Source of the DNA: Cytidiella melzeri
Lineage: Eukaryota > Basidiomycota > Agaricomycetes > Polyporales > Irpicaceae
Assembly: GCA_022592445.1 (NCBI GenBank)
Contig: JABYQR010000016.1
Span: forward strand, 62,001-126,000
Length of the DNA stretch: 64,000 bases
Direction: 5' to 3'
Within the stretch, counting starts at the first letter, position 1; every line of letters begins with the position of its first letter. Below the pieces are notes generated by a model. The model saw nothing but the letters and a program-made list of their open reading frames with translations, was not told the origin of the DNA and ran no database searches. The translations under genes and the position numbers were made by a program. This document shows positions 1 through 11,276 of this stretch, piece after piece.

Positions 1-62
1 TGTCGACGTTGACAAGGTTTCACAAACGACGCGCAAGAATTGACAGCCATTGCGTCTGATCG

Positions 63-758
63 TCATGTGCGTTGATACGACCTAGGTGCTGGGATGAGTC
101 CCATCATACCAAAAACCAGCGCATATAGTCCAGAAGCTGAGCAGGCAAGGGACCGCGGATTGAGTTTCGCGCAGTGTGGAACGGACAGGTATAACTTACC
201 GCCCACTATTCCCTTCAAAAACCCCAACTCGGACCAGCGACCGAGAGTATACACCGTCAGAATCCACCCACACACGATAGAGGCTGTCAATATCTACACA
301 AGGCTCGGGGTGAGTGGTAAGCTAAAATGCGGCCAGGAAACGGTATGGCATACCGGTATTACTGAAGAAAGGATGCCTGACTGACGCCAATGACGGAACT
401 GCGAGGAGATAAGCGGTTTGGAAGAGTTCTTAATTGACCAAGTGGGGGGCTCACGTCGGGTCTTATGCCTTGTACGATCGGCATAAGAAGGACATACATG
501 AACAGCGAGACTGTTACTGCGCCTAGCGAGAGTGCTAGGAACGCGCTTGTGCTGTGAGACGGTTGAGTGTGTGGTGCATACGCTGCGCAGCCATCTGCGT
601 TGAAGGACATACAGGGCGTAAGAGCTGATCTCTGCATCGCGTGAGAAAATGCTCCAGAACGCATTATGGGTGTCGAGCCAGAACGTAAGCAGAGCACCTG
701 GGATGATGAACTTGAGTTGTCGGAGGGTGTGTCGGGAGAGCGATGTGCTGGAGGTCAT
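63..758 (-). CDS. small multi-pass membrane protein, unknown function
   Basis: I do not recognise a named family. Spliced on the minus strand, it starts at MTSSTSLSRHTLRQLKF and contains hydrophobic segments such as SLGAVTVSLFMYVLLMPIVQ, then ILTASIVCGWILTVYTLGRW, then SGLYALVFGMMGLIPAPR, ending in RSYQRT and a stop at 63-65. Several short introns with good GT...AG borders join these pieces in phase: IRPD to GILSSVIP, then to ILTASIV, then GIVG to SGLYAL. The first intron, between the N-terminal helix and STSAFLALSL, could not be fixed, so the N-terminal third is uncertain. At least three membrane helices are visible in under 200 residues. It is transcribed divergently from the DUF6534 gene. 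Confidence 0.55.
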
Positions 759-1288
759 TGGTAGCGTTTGAGCTGCTGCTCTGAACGAGCCAGCTCGGTG
801 CGAAGAGGTGCTGTGGGGTCAAACTCTTTTCCCATCAGATGGAATCACATGCATCACGGTCACGTGTGTGACCCGACATCACATAGTTCCGGACGTGATG
901 CAGCTGTAAACTGTAGCAGCTATGATTATTGGATATACATATCATGTCCAAATATTCTCGGTGGCCACGCAGCGAGAGCCAGGCACTAGCGCTGGCAGAT
1001 GTCAACGTGTCCTGCCATAAAAGGCCAAGTCGATGGCAGTGCCCGATATAGTTAGTCGCCTTCCATATATGGAGCTTGTGACAAGTGTTCCAGTTTGATG
1101 GCGTCCCTGAAATCCGTGAATTGACGGGAAAAAAACAGGTTTCAGTGAGTTTCACCGCCATTTTCCTTTTGATGGCAGAGTGTGTACATATACCGTGAAC
1201 CGTCGTGCTCCTTCGCTCTACTGCCCGTTGTTGCCGCAGCTCTGCGCTGGAAAGGTCGCCTCAGCACTGAGGGCGTCACCAAGCACCC
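759..1288. other. divergent intergenic region
   Basis: This gap of about 530 bases lies between two genes transcribed away from each other, so it should hold both promoters. I see no conserved coding sequence, RNA gene or repeat in it. Confidence 0.5.
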
Positions 1289-3649
1289 ATGGACATTGTG
1301 CCTACCTTTGGTGCGCTCTACTGCCACTCTACTGTATTGCATGCTCAAAGTACTCACATGCATTAAAGGCGCGACTTTGTTGGGATGCTTGGGAATGATG
1401 GGGTCTGTTTCTGCATGTTTCGTGTACTCTGTCTACTAACGCATTTTCCCGATACAGACTCTACGGAATCACTTGTGCACAGGTAAGTAACCCAGGTACT
1501 CTGAGCCCTTGCGTTTTTGGCTGCTTATCACTCGTGGCCCTTAGTCGTTCGCATACTTCGTCTTCTATCCTGACGATAACAGGCGAAACAAGGCACTAGT
1601 GAGTGATCTTTGTGGTACATGATAAGACCACTAACGGCTGATGGCTCCAGGTGTGGACACTCTTGTATGCCAATGCTCAAAGAGTATTTGTCAAACGCTG
1701 ACCACAATTCTCTGCCTAGGTCCCTCGATACAGTTCACGTAGTCTTCGGTACGATTCATGCAATACTGGCGCTCACACGTAGCTTACCTTTTTCCGTGGA
1801 CGCAGTCTGCCACGCAATGTTCCACTATCTGGTAAGTGTTTGTAAGTTTAATACGAACAGTCGCAGCAGAATGAGGTATGCTTTACAAAGATATTGAACT
1901 ACTCGAATCCGATAGCCCTTACTACTGGAACATGGTGCGTCCTTTCCGCAGGCTGATTGTCGCTACGAGGCAGTCGCTCACCGGAATGTCTTGCTAGGTC
2001 ATTATGGGTGAGCAACCTCTAGTGCAGCGTATTCGACGTGCAGCACTAACGACTTGATATTGCAGGCTTCGATACTTGTTAACGTCAGTACCCGTCCCCT
2101 TCGCCCTCGCGTACGCTCTCAACTCATCCCCACTCCGACGTCTAGTGCCTGACATCTTGCCTTGTTCAGACGTCAGTCTAGAGTCTTGTGCTGTGAGCAT
2201 TTTGCTGATGGTGTACCGTACAGATTTTTCACATTCAGGCTATACGTCTGTCAGTTCACAACCTATCATATCTGTTTGTCCTAGGAGATACTGAGTCTGC
2301 ATGCAGTGTCAGAAGTCCACACTAGGAGATGGCTGATACCTTTAGTGGTGAGTCTCGCCACTATATGCTCAGCCCGCGCAGACCTTGACGAAATAAACAA
2401 GCTGCTGGTTGTGTTCGCTCATCTGGGTGAGTGTTGTCATTTACGCAGTGTGGCGACAGTTCTCATCGTCAGCTTAGTGTTCGGCATTGGTATGTCTCCA
2501 GCAACCATACATCCTTCTTTTTCCTGACGTAATATCCACGAAAAGAGACCGCCATCCAAGGGTAGGCTCGCCGCCCTTCGTAATCACCTGACGAGCCTGT
2601 GCTGACTGGGATATTGGGCTCATAGACTGATCCAGAATGATTTTGGCAAGTTCTCGACAAAGATTGTAGGTCCTCTCGCTGAATTTTCAAATCGTTCTTC
2701 TGATCGCCCGCCATGACCAGTATGTGTCGGCGCTCCCATTCGCAGTGTTTGCTGTCTTGTCGGACTTCCTTATCGCTATCTGTCTATGCGTCAAGCTACA
2801 CAAGACAAAATCATACCTGATGACGTAAGGATTTGCTCTCACAGTTTATCGAGTCGATTATTGATGATGACCTTTACAGAGGCAACACAGCAATAAACCA
2901 TTTGATCATTTTTGCAGTCAACCGTTGCTTGCTCACTGCGTGCGTATAGCGTTCGCTCAGGCTGAGTGACACTCCATGATCTGACCTTCTCCTCTCAAGC
3001 GGTGTCGCAGTTCTGGAGATCACCCTGGTTAGCGCATTTATGCTTTTCTCGCTCACATAAAACCATTTGGCTGACCACACCTCCGCGCCAAACACAGTTC
3101 GCAGTATTCCCCAACGCATTGTGGTATCTAGCCCTCGACTTCGCCATCGGAAAGCTGTACGCGAACTCTGTGTTGGCTACACTGAACACTCGTCACTCTC
3201 TCCGCGTCCGTGGTGGCAGGCGAGTATTTTCGCCCGGCAACAAAGACAAGTCGTCCGGCATGGTTCACAGCACTGGCCCCACGTTCGAGATCCCCTCGGG
3301 AGCCGATAGAACGAATAATGCAGTTTTTTCGACCGTACTACCGGTGGTAAGCAGCTCTTGTATCTGATTCTGCTGCTACGACATGGATCTGATCAACGCA
3401 ACGACACGGCCTTCAGGTATCCAATGTCGACCGTGAAACGATCGAACAGGACGGAATGTCCATGTCCGATTCACGGAGTAATGGCGATGAAACAGTACGT
3501 GTACCTGTTCTGATTTGTGTTGCCCCAGTGTTTGTTGAAAGCGATCAATTTTTTATCTATGGCCTGCCTTGATGAACAAGCCGACGGCAGAGACGGGTAC
3601 GGATATCAAGCGCTTCAAATTCGATGACCAGTGGCAGGAAGAATTTTGA
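1289..3649 (+). CDS. DUF6534-type seven-helix membrane protein
   Basis: This belongs to the large basidiomycete family of multi-pass membrane proteins annotated as DUF6534; its molecular function is unknown. The start is MDIVPTFG, the usual opening of the family, and splicing gives MDIVPTFGATLLGCLGMMG, LYGITCAQ, SFAYFVFYPDDNRRNKAL, SLDTVHVVFGTIHA, MFHYL, NYSNPIALTTGTWSLW, then FAVLSDFLIAICLCVKLH, FIESIIDDDLYRGN, and the family signature LALDFAIGKLYANSVLATLN. A polar tail of about 70 residues follows, ending in WQEEF. The gene has at least ten introns and exons as small as 14 bases (1651-1664) and 10 bases (1998-2007). Splicing between about 2080 and 2700 is not fully resolved. The N-terminal half is open when spliced this way, so I do not call it a pseudogene. 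Confidence 0.8.
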
Positions 3650-4012
3650 TGGCGTGTGTAAATTTTACTCGGATAGAAATGTATGCACGCAACCTTATGT
3701 TGTTTACTCCATTTGCTTGTATCCATAATGCACCACTGTACCGCTTACAAATCACATTGACCATGAACACTGTGTATAACATAATAGCCTATTTATACAT
3801 CTAAAATCAGAAGCGGGCTTTCGTGGGGTCGCTGCACGTCTGCCATCAAAACTTTCATAAGTTGTACTGTGTCTCGAATTAGCGCTCTTGATATCGGAAG
3901 TGGAGTGCATGCATTGCAAACGCATGGGCTCTCTGGCGATATATTCCTACTTCAGCAATTTGCTACCGGTTTGAAATCCTGGTACCTATTTGCAGCAGTA
4001 ACGGCATCGCAT
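3650..4012. other. convergent intergenic region
   Basis: Shared 3' region of the DUF6534 gene and the CDC16 gene. It is AT-richer than the genes and I see no coding or RNA feature. Confidence 0.5.
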
Positions 4013-6717
4013 CTACAGGCTCATCTCGTGGTCGGCCACCGGCGCCTTCGCTACGGCCTTTCCTTTCCGTCGATGCTCCCTCATCTTCTTCGACCACTCC
4101 TCGTCTCCACCTGGTATGCCCTTCTGACCCATAATTCCTGCAGCAATGTTATTCTCCAATGCCAAGCCGAGTAATTCGATGATGTGCCCGTTTATCGGGT
4201 CGACGCTCAATGTCTGAGAGCGGAGTGGATGTTTAGCGGAGAATGCGCAGATTCGGTCAGGAGGACGTACTTCGTGATATTTTACAATCGCAGCATCAAG
4301 CTCATTCATCAAGTGATGTACCATGCCCAGGAAACCCAAGGCAACTGCATTTGCAGGGTCCAGCTGAAGAACACGCTGGTAGGCACCCTTGGCTTCTGGG
4401 TAGTGCCTAGACCCCAAAGTCAGTGTAAGACAAACGGTTCCCCAACATCTAGGACAGACTTTAGCTTCCGGAAGCATGTCCCTAGGTTTACGTATGTTGT
4501 AGCCCAAGCAGTCTCTGAGCTGTGGGTCACTTGCGCGAGGTCGATAGCGTGTTGGAAGAGCTCTGCAGCTCTTTCGTATCTGCGTAGGTGTCGTCATTAG
4601 CTGCGAGGTCCGCGGATATCTTGAACTCACTGTCCATGATTATAAGCCATCACACCCTGCTCATTGGCCAGTAGAGGATCACCATCGCACATGCTGTGTG
4701 CGGCAAATAACGCCTCATCCGCGAGCGGCAGATTGGAAAGGACGATATGCTCCATGCCAACGAACATGAGCGGAAGGTGAGACCTATGATGTGGTCAGCA
4801 AGCTTACGCGTCCGATAAGAGGTTCCCGTTACCCTGTAAACATACGAGCACATGTAGAGTAGGCAGTCACGGCGTGATCATGTTCGCCTTCGAGAGCGAA
4901 AGTATGAGCGAAAGCGATCCACGCAGGCGCGAAACGCGGATCCATCAGTGAAGTTTTACTACAACAACGCATTGAGGTCCCGGGGTTCAGACGACAATGG
5001 TTGTGGCTGACGTACCTGAAATATGTCCGAGCTTCTGACCATTTCTTCGCCGTAAGATACCAAACTCCTACAGCATACCAGCTGATAGGCGATTCCGGCT
5101 CGCGCTCGACCATTTCGTGTGCGAGAATGAACAGCTTCGAATGCAGATGCGACAAGTGGTATAGACACGCTATATGCAAAGGCATCGTGGGTGCATGTAC
5201 AGACACCAGTCCAAGAATCCTGATATAGACTGAGTAACAAGTGCCACAACAAAATATGATTAGTTCTCACCTGCTCGTGATCACAAAGCAATCTGCCCAC
5301 CTGAATTGGGAGTATAGGGCATCGGCAAAGCTATAGAGCACGTCTGGATTGTCGCCTAGACCGTATTCCTCAACAAGCTTAGTGCGAGCAATCGCGTGCT
5401 CCTCGGCGTGTTTGTACTTGCGCAACCGGGATGTGTATATCATCCGCACAAAGTCAGCATCTGCGGGTGTTTGCTCCTTGTATGCTAATGTCTGCACAAA
5501 TTCCCATTCTGTGATATTGGGGTGAGCACAGGTCTGGTCGAAATGTGCTTCCCTCACCTTCATCTGGTGTCATCATCTCTCCACTGATGAGTTGCTCAAA
5601 GGACTCGTAGCACTTCACGTCCAAGGCCAGAGCTTCCATGAAACAGTGCTTCGCTTGGTCGCCACGATTCAATTTCAACATGAGCAGACCGCGCAAGTGA
5701 CACATGGACGCTTCGATCTTTGACTCAGTGAGCATGAGCCAACAACACAAATTGAGAGCACACACCTTAATCCCACCATCCATATTTGGTATTGCCGGCC
5801 CACTTCTCCCGGATCCACGAAAAGGATTCGCTTCGCCCAACATTTCCGTTGCCTCTGTCCATTTACCCTGTCGAACCTGGCATTGTGCGGCCAAGTAACG
5901 ACAAGCCACGCTCATGTCCACAAGTCGAGATACTGCGTCAGCATTTTCGTTGGTGATATAAAGCAACTCGCCCGCTCCGCCAACGGGTAAGCGAGAGTCG
6001 TGCAGAGGGTCTGTCTGAGGAACAGTTTCTTTTCCTTTCCCTTTCGCGTCTCTGACAGAGTCAAAGGGATTGAGAGTGCCGTTGGCCAGCCCTGCCGCCC
6101 GAGGAGGGGGTGGAGGGCTCGTTGGGAATGGTCGGGTGAGTAATCGCTCAGCACGCGAGTATTGGTGGGTCTGGAAATACGTCTGAGCGAGCCAAAACGC
6201 GTCATTTGGATCGTCTATAACGGGTCAAAAGTATGAGCGGACACAACGCGTGCTGACACGCACTTGTCCAGCTAACGATTTTGTCTCCCCAGAACGCAGC
6301 GGTGTCGTACAGATGCTGCATCAAAGCATCGTGCCGCCATAGCCTCATCCGATCCACCATTCCCCATGTATATGTTTCATGCTCGTCGTCTTCTTCCAGT
6401 TCAGATTCTTGAAAAATGTCAGTGGTGTCATTCGCGAGAGGGTGTCTGCCAGCCGAGGCTTTTGCTCTGCGCGGTATTGCAGGGGACGAACGAAACGGCG
6501 AGGAAGGTAAAATTGAACGATTGGGGTCTAGCGCAAAAGATGTCGGATTTGATGCTGTATTGCTTTGGTTCCCTTCAGCGAGGGAGTTGAGGAGAGACTG
6601 TGGTCCCAAGGAGAATGAGGAACCAATGGAGTGGCGTGGCCGGGAGCTTGAAGGTGAAGGTAGGCTGGGCATTGCAGGTATAGCAAAGCTATACTGAAAT
6701 GGAGGGGTGGCATCCAT
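4013..6717 (-). CDS. cdc16: anaphase-promoting complex subunit CDC16/APC6, TPR protein
   Basis: CDC16 is a tetratricopeptide-repeat scaffold subunit of the anaphase-promoting complex, the nuclear ubiquitin ligase that drives mitotic exit. The first 150 or so residues are Ser/Pro-rich (start [17 protein letters not shown]). Then come TPR units with [40 protein letters not shown] and the diagnostic block [20 protein letters not shown] and [20 protein letters not shown], followed by [17 protein letters not shown], which is close to identical across fungal and animal CDC16. The C-terminal repeats include [20 protein letters not shown]. It ends in VADHEMSL. Six or more short introns break the repeats. 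The start lies 227 bases from the start of the Nop15-like gene on the other strand, implying a shared promoter region. Confidence 0.93.
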
Positions 6718-6944
6718 GTTATTGGACGCAGCTGGCGAGAGAAACGACGTGCACGCAATGTCAAGGTCGTCGGCGCATTGTGGCTCACTCGTTCAGGCCG
6801 TTTGTTTGGATCAAAAGCTCTTGCCAAACAACTGCCCTAATCCGGTGACGCCACAAAAAGGCGCTTAACTGAAATTTTGGACTGCGCTCGCGGCGGGTTG
6901 CTTTATTCTGAACTCACATCTCTCTCACTTCAGTGGTACATATC
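6718..6944. promoter_or_regulatory. shared divergent promoter, CDC16 and Nop15-like gene
   Basis: This 227-base gap separates two start codons pointing away from each other. Just before the Nop15-like start there is a pyrimidine-rich stretch ending in an AG at 6931-6932, consistent with a leader intron acceptor 12 bases upstream of the ATG. No named operator was recognised. Confidence 0.4.
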
Positions 6945-8399
6945 ATGGCAAAGACGGCAACGGCGAAGCCCGCAAAAGCTAGAACACTCGCGAAGTCGAA
7001 GGGACTTCTGTCGAAGCCAGTCTCTCTCAAAACCAAAGCCACGACTTCAGAGGAGCAGCCGCTTCTCAGCAAGAAAGCTGAAGGAAAGCGCAAAAGTTCT
7101 TCTGCTGCAATAGAGGAACAGGATGCACATCCTACAAAACAGTCGAAGAAAGCTGCAAAACCTTTGGCGCAGGGGGAGGAGACTGCTGTAGGCCCCACAG
7201 GTGTTGAGAGTTCAGCGTCTGTGAAGGGGAGTAAGCAAGTTAAGGAGCCGCTAGCGAAGGGAGGTCCATCTGAGAAGCTGAGGACAAAGCCTGGAAAGAA
7301 GGAGATAAAGCAGGCTGAGGAGACAGATGAACAGGCAGGCGCACAGGAAGAGGTCCGGAGCTCGACGAAGTCGTCAGTAAAGTCCAGCGACAAATCCAAA
7401 AAGTTCCTTTCAGCCGCGCCGAAATCCTACAAAGATGCCGCTGCAATTGCAGAAACGAACGGCGAAGAAGACGTTCAGTCTGATGAGGAGAAGGAGAAAG
7501 AGGATGGGTTTGACGAACAAGATACCCACTTGTTTGGTTTCTCAACAGACGACGATGATTCTTCCGACGACGAGATGGACGGCGAGCCGGATGCGATTGA
7601 GGTCAGCAAGTTGCCGACTATTGCAAAGGACGACGCAACCGTGAAGCAGAAGCTGGAGAAAGCAAAAAGGAAGCCGGTACGTGAATTTTCATCGTCGCGA
7701 CAGCTTTGTCTCGTTGTCTCAGCGTGTTGTTTTAGACTGCCGATCGTGGCGTTCTCTACCTAGGCAGGATACCACACGGTTTCTATGAAGCGCAGATGAA
7801 GTCGTATTTCTCACAGTTTGGTGAAGTGACACGACTGCGACTTTCTCGCAACAAGAAGGTATATCGTACTATCTCTAACAGCATCACGCGGACTGCACTC
7901 AACCATTCTCCCTCATCCTACAGACCGGTCGCTCGAAGCATTATGCCTTCATTGAATTCGACTCCTCATCGGTAGCGCAAATTGTCGCCGAAACGATGGA
8001 CAATTACCTGCTTATGGGCCACATCCTTACATGTAAGGTGATCCCCAAGGACGAGGTACATCCAGAGTTATGGCTCGGCGCAAACAGAAAGTGGAGAGCC
8101 ATTCCTACTGCCCGTGTCGCCCGAGTCAAGCATAACAAGGTCTGTTGTCCCTTCCGTGTCTTCTCGTGTCTCGCGTCTCACATTCTGCCATCGGAGGTTC
8201 GAACGGAAGAGCAGCAAGAGAAGGCAGAGAAGCGGCTGATCAAACGTCAATCCCAGAAAAAGCGGAAGCTGGAGGAGGCCGGTATCAAGTACGATTTTGA
8301 CGCAGTGGCCTATGTAAGGATTTGTCGCTATTGCAAGTGAGACCCACGAATTAACACTTTGCCGTGTCCCAGAAAAAGAGACCAAAGTCCGCAGAGTGA
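6945..8399 (+). CDS. nop15: nucleolar RRM protein, NIFK/Nop15-like
   Basis: This is a nucleolar RNA-binding protein of the Nop15 (yeast)/NIFK (animal) family, needed for maturation of the large ribosomal subunit. The N-terminal 245 residues are Lys/Ser/Ala-rich with acidic tracts ([16 protein letters not shown]). A single RRM follows, with RNP2 GVLYLGRIP and RNP1 KHYAFIEF, then the family block [19 protein letters not shown] and a basic coiled tail. Exons: 6945-7676, 7736-7858, 7924-8139, 8197-8313, 8373-8399, all in phase. The last exon encodes only KKRPKSAE. The start is the ATG at 6945; an in-frame GTG at 6933 is not a start in fungi. Nop15 of yeast is shorter at the N terminus, so the long acidic-basic extension is a lineage feature. 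Confidence 0.88.
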
Positions 8400-8638
8400 A
8401 TGAGCCTTCGTTTATTATTGTCCACTTTATACCTCCATGTCTAGCTTGCTATCATGTATCAATATGGTCTTACAGCACTGATACAATATGCATGTAAATT
8501 CTTCGGGAGACAGTTTTTACAGTCAGGCAGGCAATATTCGGTACGTATGCGTTCATAAATACATTGTTCTTCGAGCCGTCAAATCATCTCACGGTCGATT
8601 TTGTCCCTTGGAGACCTTGAGTTCGACTAATCTCCTGC

Positions 8639-9088
8639 TCAGATAGAGACCGGGACACAGCCGATGGAGACGAGGCTCCCCTGTTTACATACAGCGGATG
8701 AGTAAGTCTCCGCTGTTAAAGGTGCGATTTGGATGACTTACGAAGCTGTTGTTCTCGCAGCAGACGGGGCTCGCATCGCAGGCTGTTCCGCTGCCTACGC
8801 CTATAACGCTGATAGGAGAGCACGTGAGGCCGAGGAGAACGTCCGGGTCCGTGACCACCACCCCGATGGATTTCAGGAGGGCGGTTCCGCTAGCAGAGCT
8901 CGCCTGTCAGGTCGATGAAAGCGGGAGTAAGCACGCGATAAGTCAAATTGCTAGTGTTGTGCACTCACCGACTCCGTAGACTGGCAGCACTGGATAGAGC
9001 CTGTGTCGCAAGAGGCACGAGCAACGGGGGTGGCGGCCGCAAGGGTAGGGAGGACGAGAGCGGTGAAGATAGCGAGACGAGTGAACAT
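8639..9088 (-). CDS. class I hydrophobin
   Basis: Hydrophobins are secreted proteins that self-assemble at air-water interfaces and coat aerial hyphae, fruit bodies and spores. Exons 9088-8969, 8903-8742 and 8680-8639 join in phase 0 to give 107 residues. There is a clear signal peptide (MFTRLAIFTALVLPTLAAA). Eight cysteines lie at residues 27, 34, 35, 68, 82, 88, 89 and 102, giving the spacing C-X6-CC-X32-C-X13-C-X5-CC-X12-C, which fits class I. Family landmarks GLTCSPISVIGVG and PVCCENNSF are present, as is the typical ending GCVPVSI. The gene stands alone next to a 2.2-kb gene-free stretch. Confidence 0.96.
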
Positions 9089-11276
9089 GTTGGTAGGTTG
9101 AGAAATGGTGGTTGAGTTTGGTGAGTTCTGGGGATGTCACTCGCTGTTGTGCTTGTGGCTTGCTTTCCACCCAGCACCCACCGGCTGGCATTTATACCTT
9201 CTTAGACCTGTCTATTGCAGTTTCTGTTTCTCGCAGCGATGCCTCGCGGCCTTGGAGAGCTACTGTATATACCCCACCATGATTTCAATGAAGTTGCTGT
9301 AAACCCTCGCCTGAAGCACAGGAGCTCCAAATCGTGTGGAGATGGATATGTCGCACGGGGAGGCTTCTTGACAAATGTGACCAACCGCAACGCGACACTG
9401 GGTCGGTGGACTCCTTTCATCTGCTGAAACAACAGGCCCGCTGCTCTGATATCCCCCAGGTGACTTCTCCCGAGTCCAGTATCGGTCAGGGTCATTCATA
9501 TATGCCGTGCAGTGGTGTCGTCAATGCCGCAACGAGAGGTAGGTGTCATGACCACGTATGTTGAAGAATGACAGACGTGCTATCTCCATGAGGGCGACGG
9601 CCATGCAACTTTTTTCCTGCCTTTAGACATAGATGCAACCAGAATTGACATACCGAGTTCATAAAACACGGCGTATCGCTGGATTAAAGCCTCGTGTATA
9701 GATAGTTGCGTCAAAAATTGAATGTGCGGCGCTGGCGCATTTGACCGTTCTGCCACCAACGCAGCTTGAGATGTTTACATCATGTCGGATGCTGGTGCAA
9801 GCGTTATACTGTGATCATCATGCGCATGGTGATTGCAACTGCTGCGGGCATAGAAATGTTCTGCAGCAGGATGTCATTGCAACCTCGCGTATGGTGCTCT
9901 ATTGACTAGTGAATCAGTCGCAGTCATCATTCCGACATATTTTTGGGTACCACTCCACTCACGTTGGACTCTCCATAGTGTCAATCGACAGCTATGGTGA
10001 GCAGGTTCAGTCGCTAGCAAGGAGCTGGGGGGAATTGAGCATGTAATCCTGTCACGTAGGGTAGCGCTGCCAGTGAGACTATCTATCCGGAGCTATGGCA
10101 GAGATTGTGAGCATGTTTTCAAGTAGGGTTCTCGTAGGACTAACCAAGGAGGAAAATGGTCAGTGGCAACTTTCACTCCGCACACAGACACGAAAGAGCA
10201 GCGTGAAGACTACTGTACGCTTAGAAACTCAAGCAAAGATAACCATGCCCGTGGACATGATGAATGTCCTTGTTGATTGGATGCAGGCTTCCACTTTTGA
10301 AAGACGGGTTGGGGTCTTTGGCTTACCAGAGTATATATATAGGCTAACAATCTGAATTTACATTCACAATCGGATTTCAGCGCACGTATGCAAACGCTAA
10401 TTCAAGTCGCTCCTCACCTGAGGTGGGCGAAGCCTGTAGATCTCATTCGACAACTAGCACGTTCAGAATAGTTTGAGACTGTGCTGCGTATTAGTCTCTG
10501 GATATCAAGTCTCGGTGCTCCCCCACCTCCTATAGCCGATTCTACAAGTATAGGCGGGTTACCAGAAATTTGACCTAGTCGGACCATGGCGGAGTACGTT
10601 AAGTACTGGTCGGAGCTACCTGGCATCGCGGTGCCGTGCTACATTTGGCTGCGACAGAGCGGTCGGCGACTTGGAATTACCACCCAGCCCATGGTCCGCC
10701 TATTCATCATTATGGAAACTGGCTGCAATCAGTGCAATGCTCGACGGCCGTCGCTCAATATACCTCTCCGCGCAGGACCTCAGCTAGTCACGCTGACCTC
10801 ATATCGGAAGTTGAGTTAGCTCGCGCGAGAGATCACTGCTCCAGTAGACGTAACAAGGGCGCGGCGCGGCGCATGTCGGCGACCTGAGAGGTAGGCCCTA
10901 TAATACCCTTCGCATCCGGATTTACAGTGCTGTACCAGGACGCCTGGGCAGCGCCGCGTACTTGTGCATTCAAGTTATACATACCACGGCCATGGTCTCG
11001 AGAGTCGATGAAGCTGCTGTTTTGTTTCCCAATTCTGCTCCTTGACCGTGACGTCGCGCAAAAGCCGATCATGATGATTCAAACACTAGTACTAGCGCTG
11101 GCGCTGAATGGAGTGTCTGCCTATGTTTCATGTTTTCTGTCACCTCACTGCACCTTTTGACTGCTGGGACCGACGTGCATTGCGCACTGGCCACTCGCTG
11201 ACAACGGCCTACCTCGTCCCATGTGTGTCAATGTCTCTTCAGCCTTGTTCAAAATGAACTAACTCACCTGCAGACT
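9089..11276. other. 2.2-kb gene-free stretch
   Basis: Apart from the hydrophobin promoter at its left end and the glycosyltransferase promoter at its right end, I find no gene here. Open frames such as the one at 10095-10355 (plus strand) lack recognisable domains, codon continuity or splice partners. No terminal inverted repeats, long terminal repeats or transposase fragments were noticed. A pyrimidine-rich tract ending in CAG at 11271-11273, four bases before the next ATG, may be a leader intron acceptor. Confidence 0.5.
9191..9196 (-). promoter_or_regulatory. TATA box of the hydrophobin gene
   Basis: On the minus strand the sequence reads GGTATAAATGCC. The TATAAA lies about 100 bases upstream of the hydrophobin ATG, a usual distance for a strongly regulated fungal gene. 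A second TATATA-like stretch lies near 9265. Assignment is by position and motif only. Confidence 0.5.

Noticed and set aside
10095..10355. A plus-strand frame of 86 codons in the gene-poor stretch
   Set aside because: No recognisable domain and no neighbouring exons in phase.
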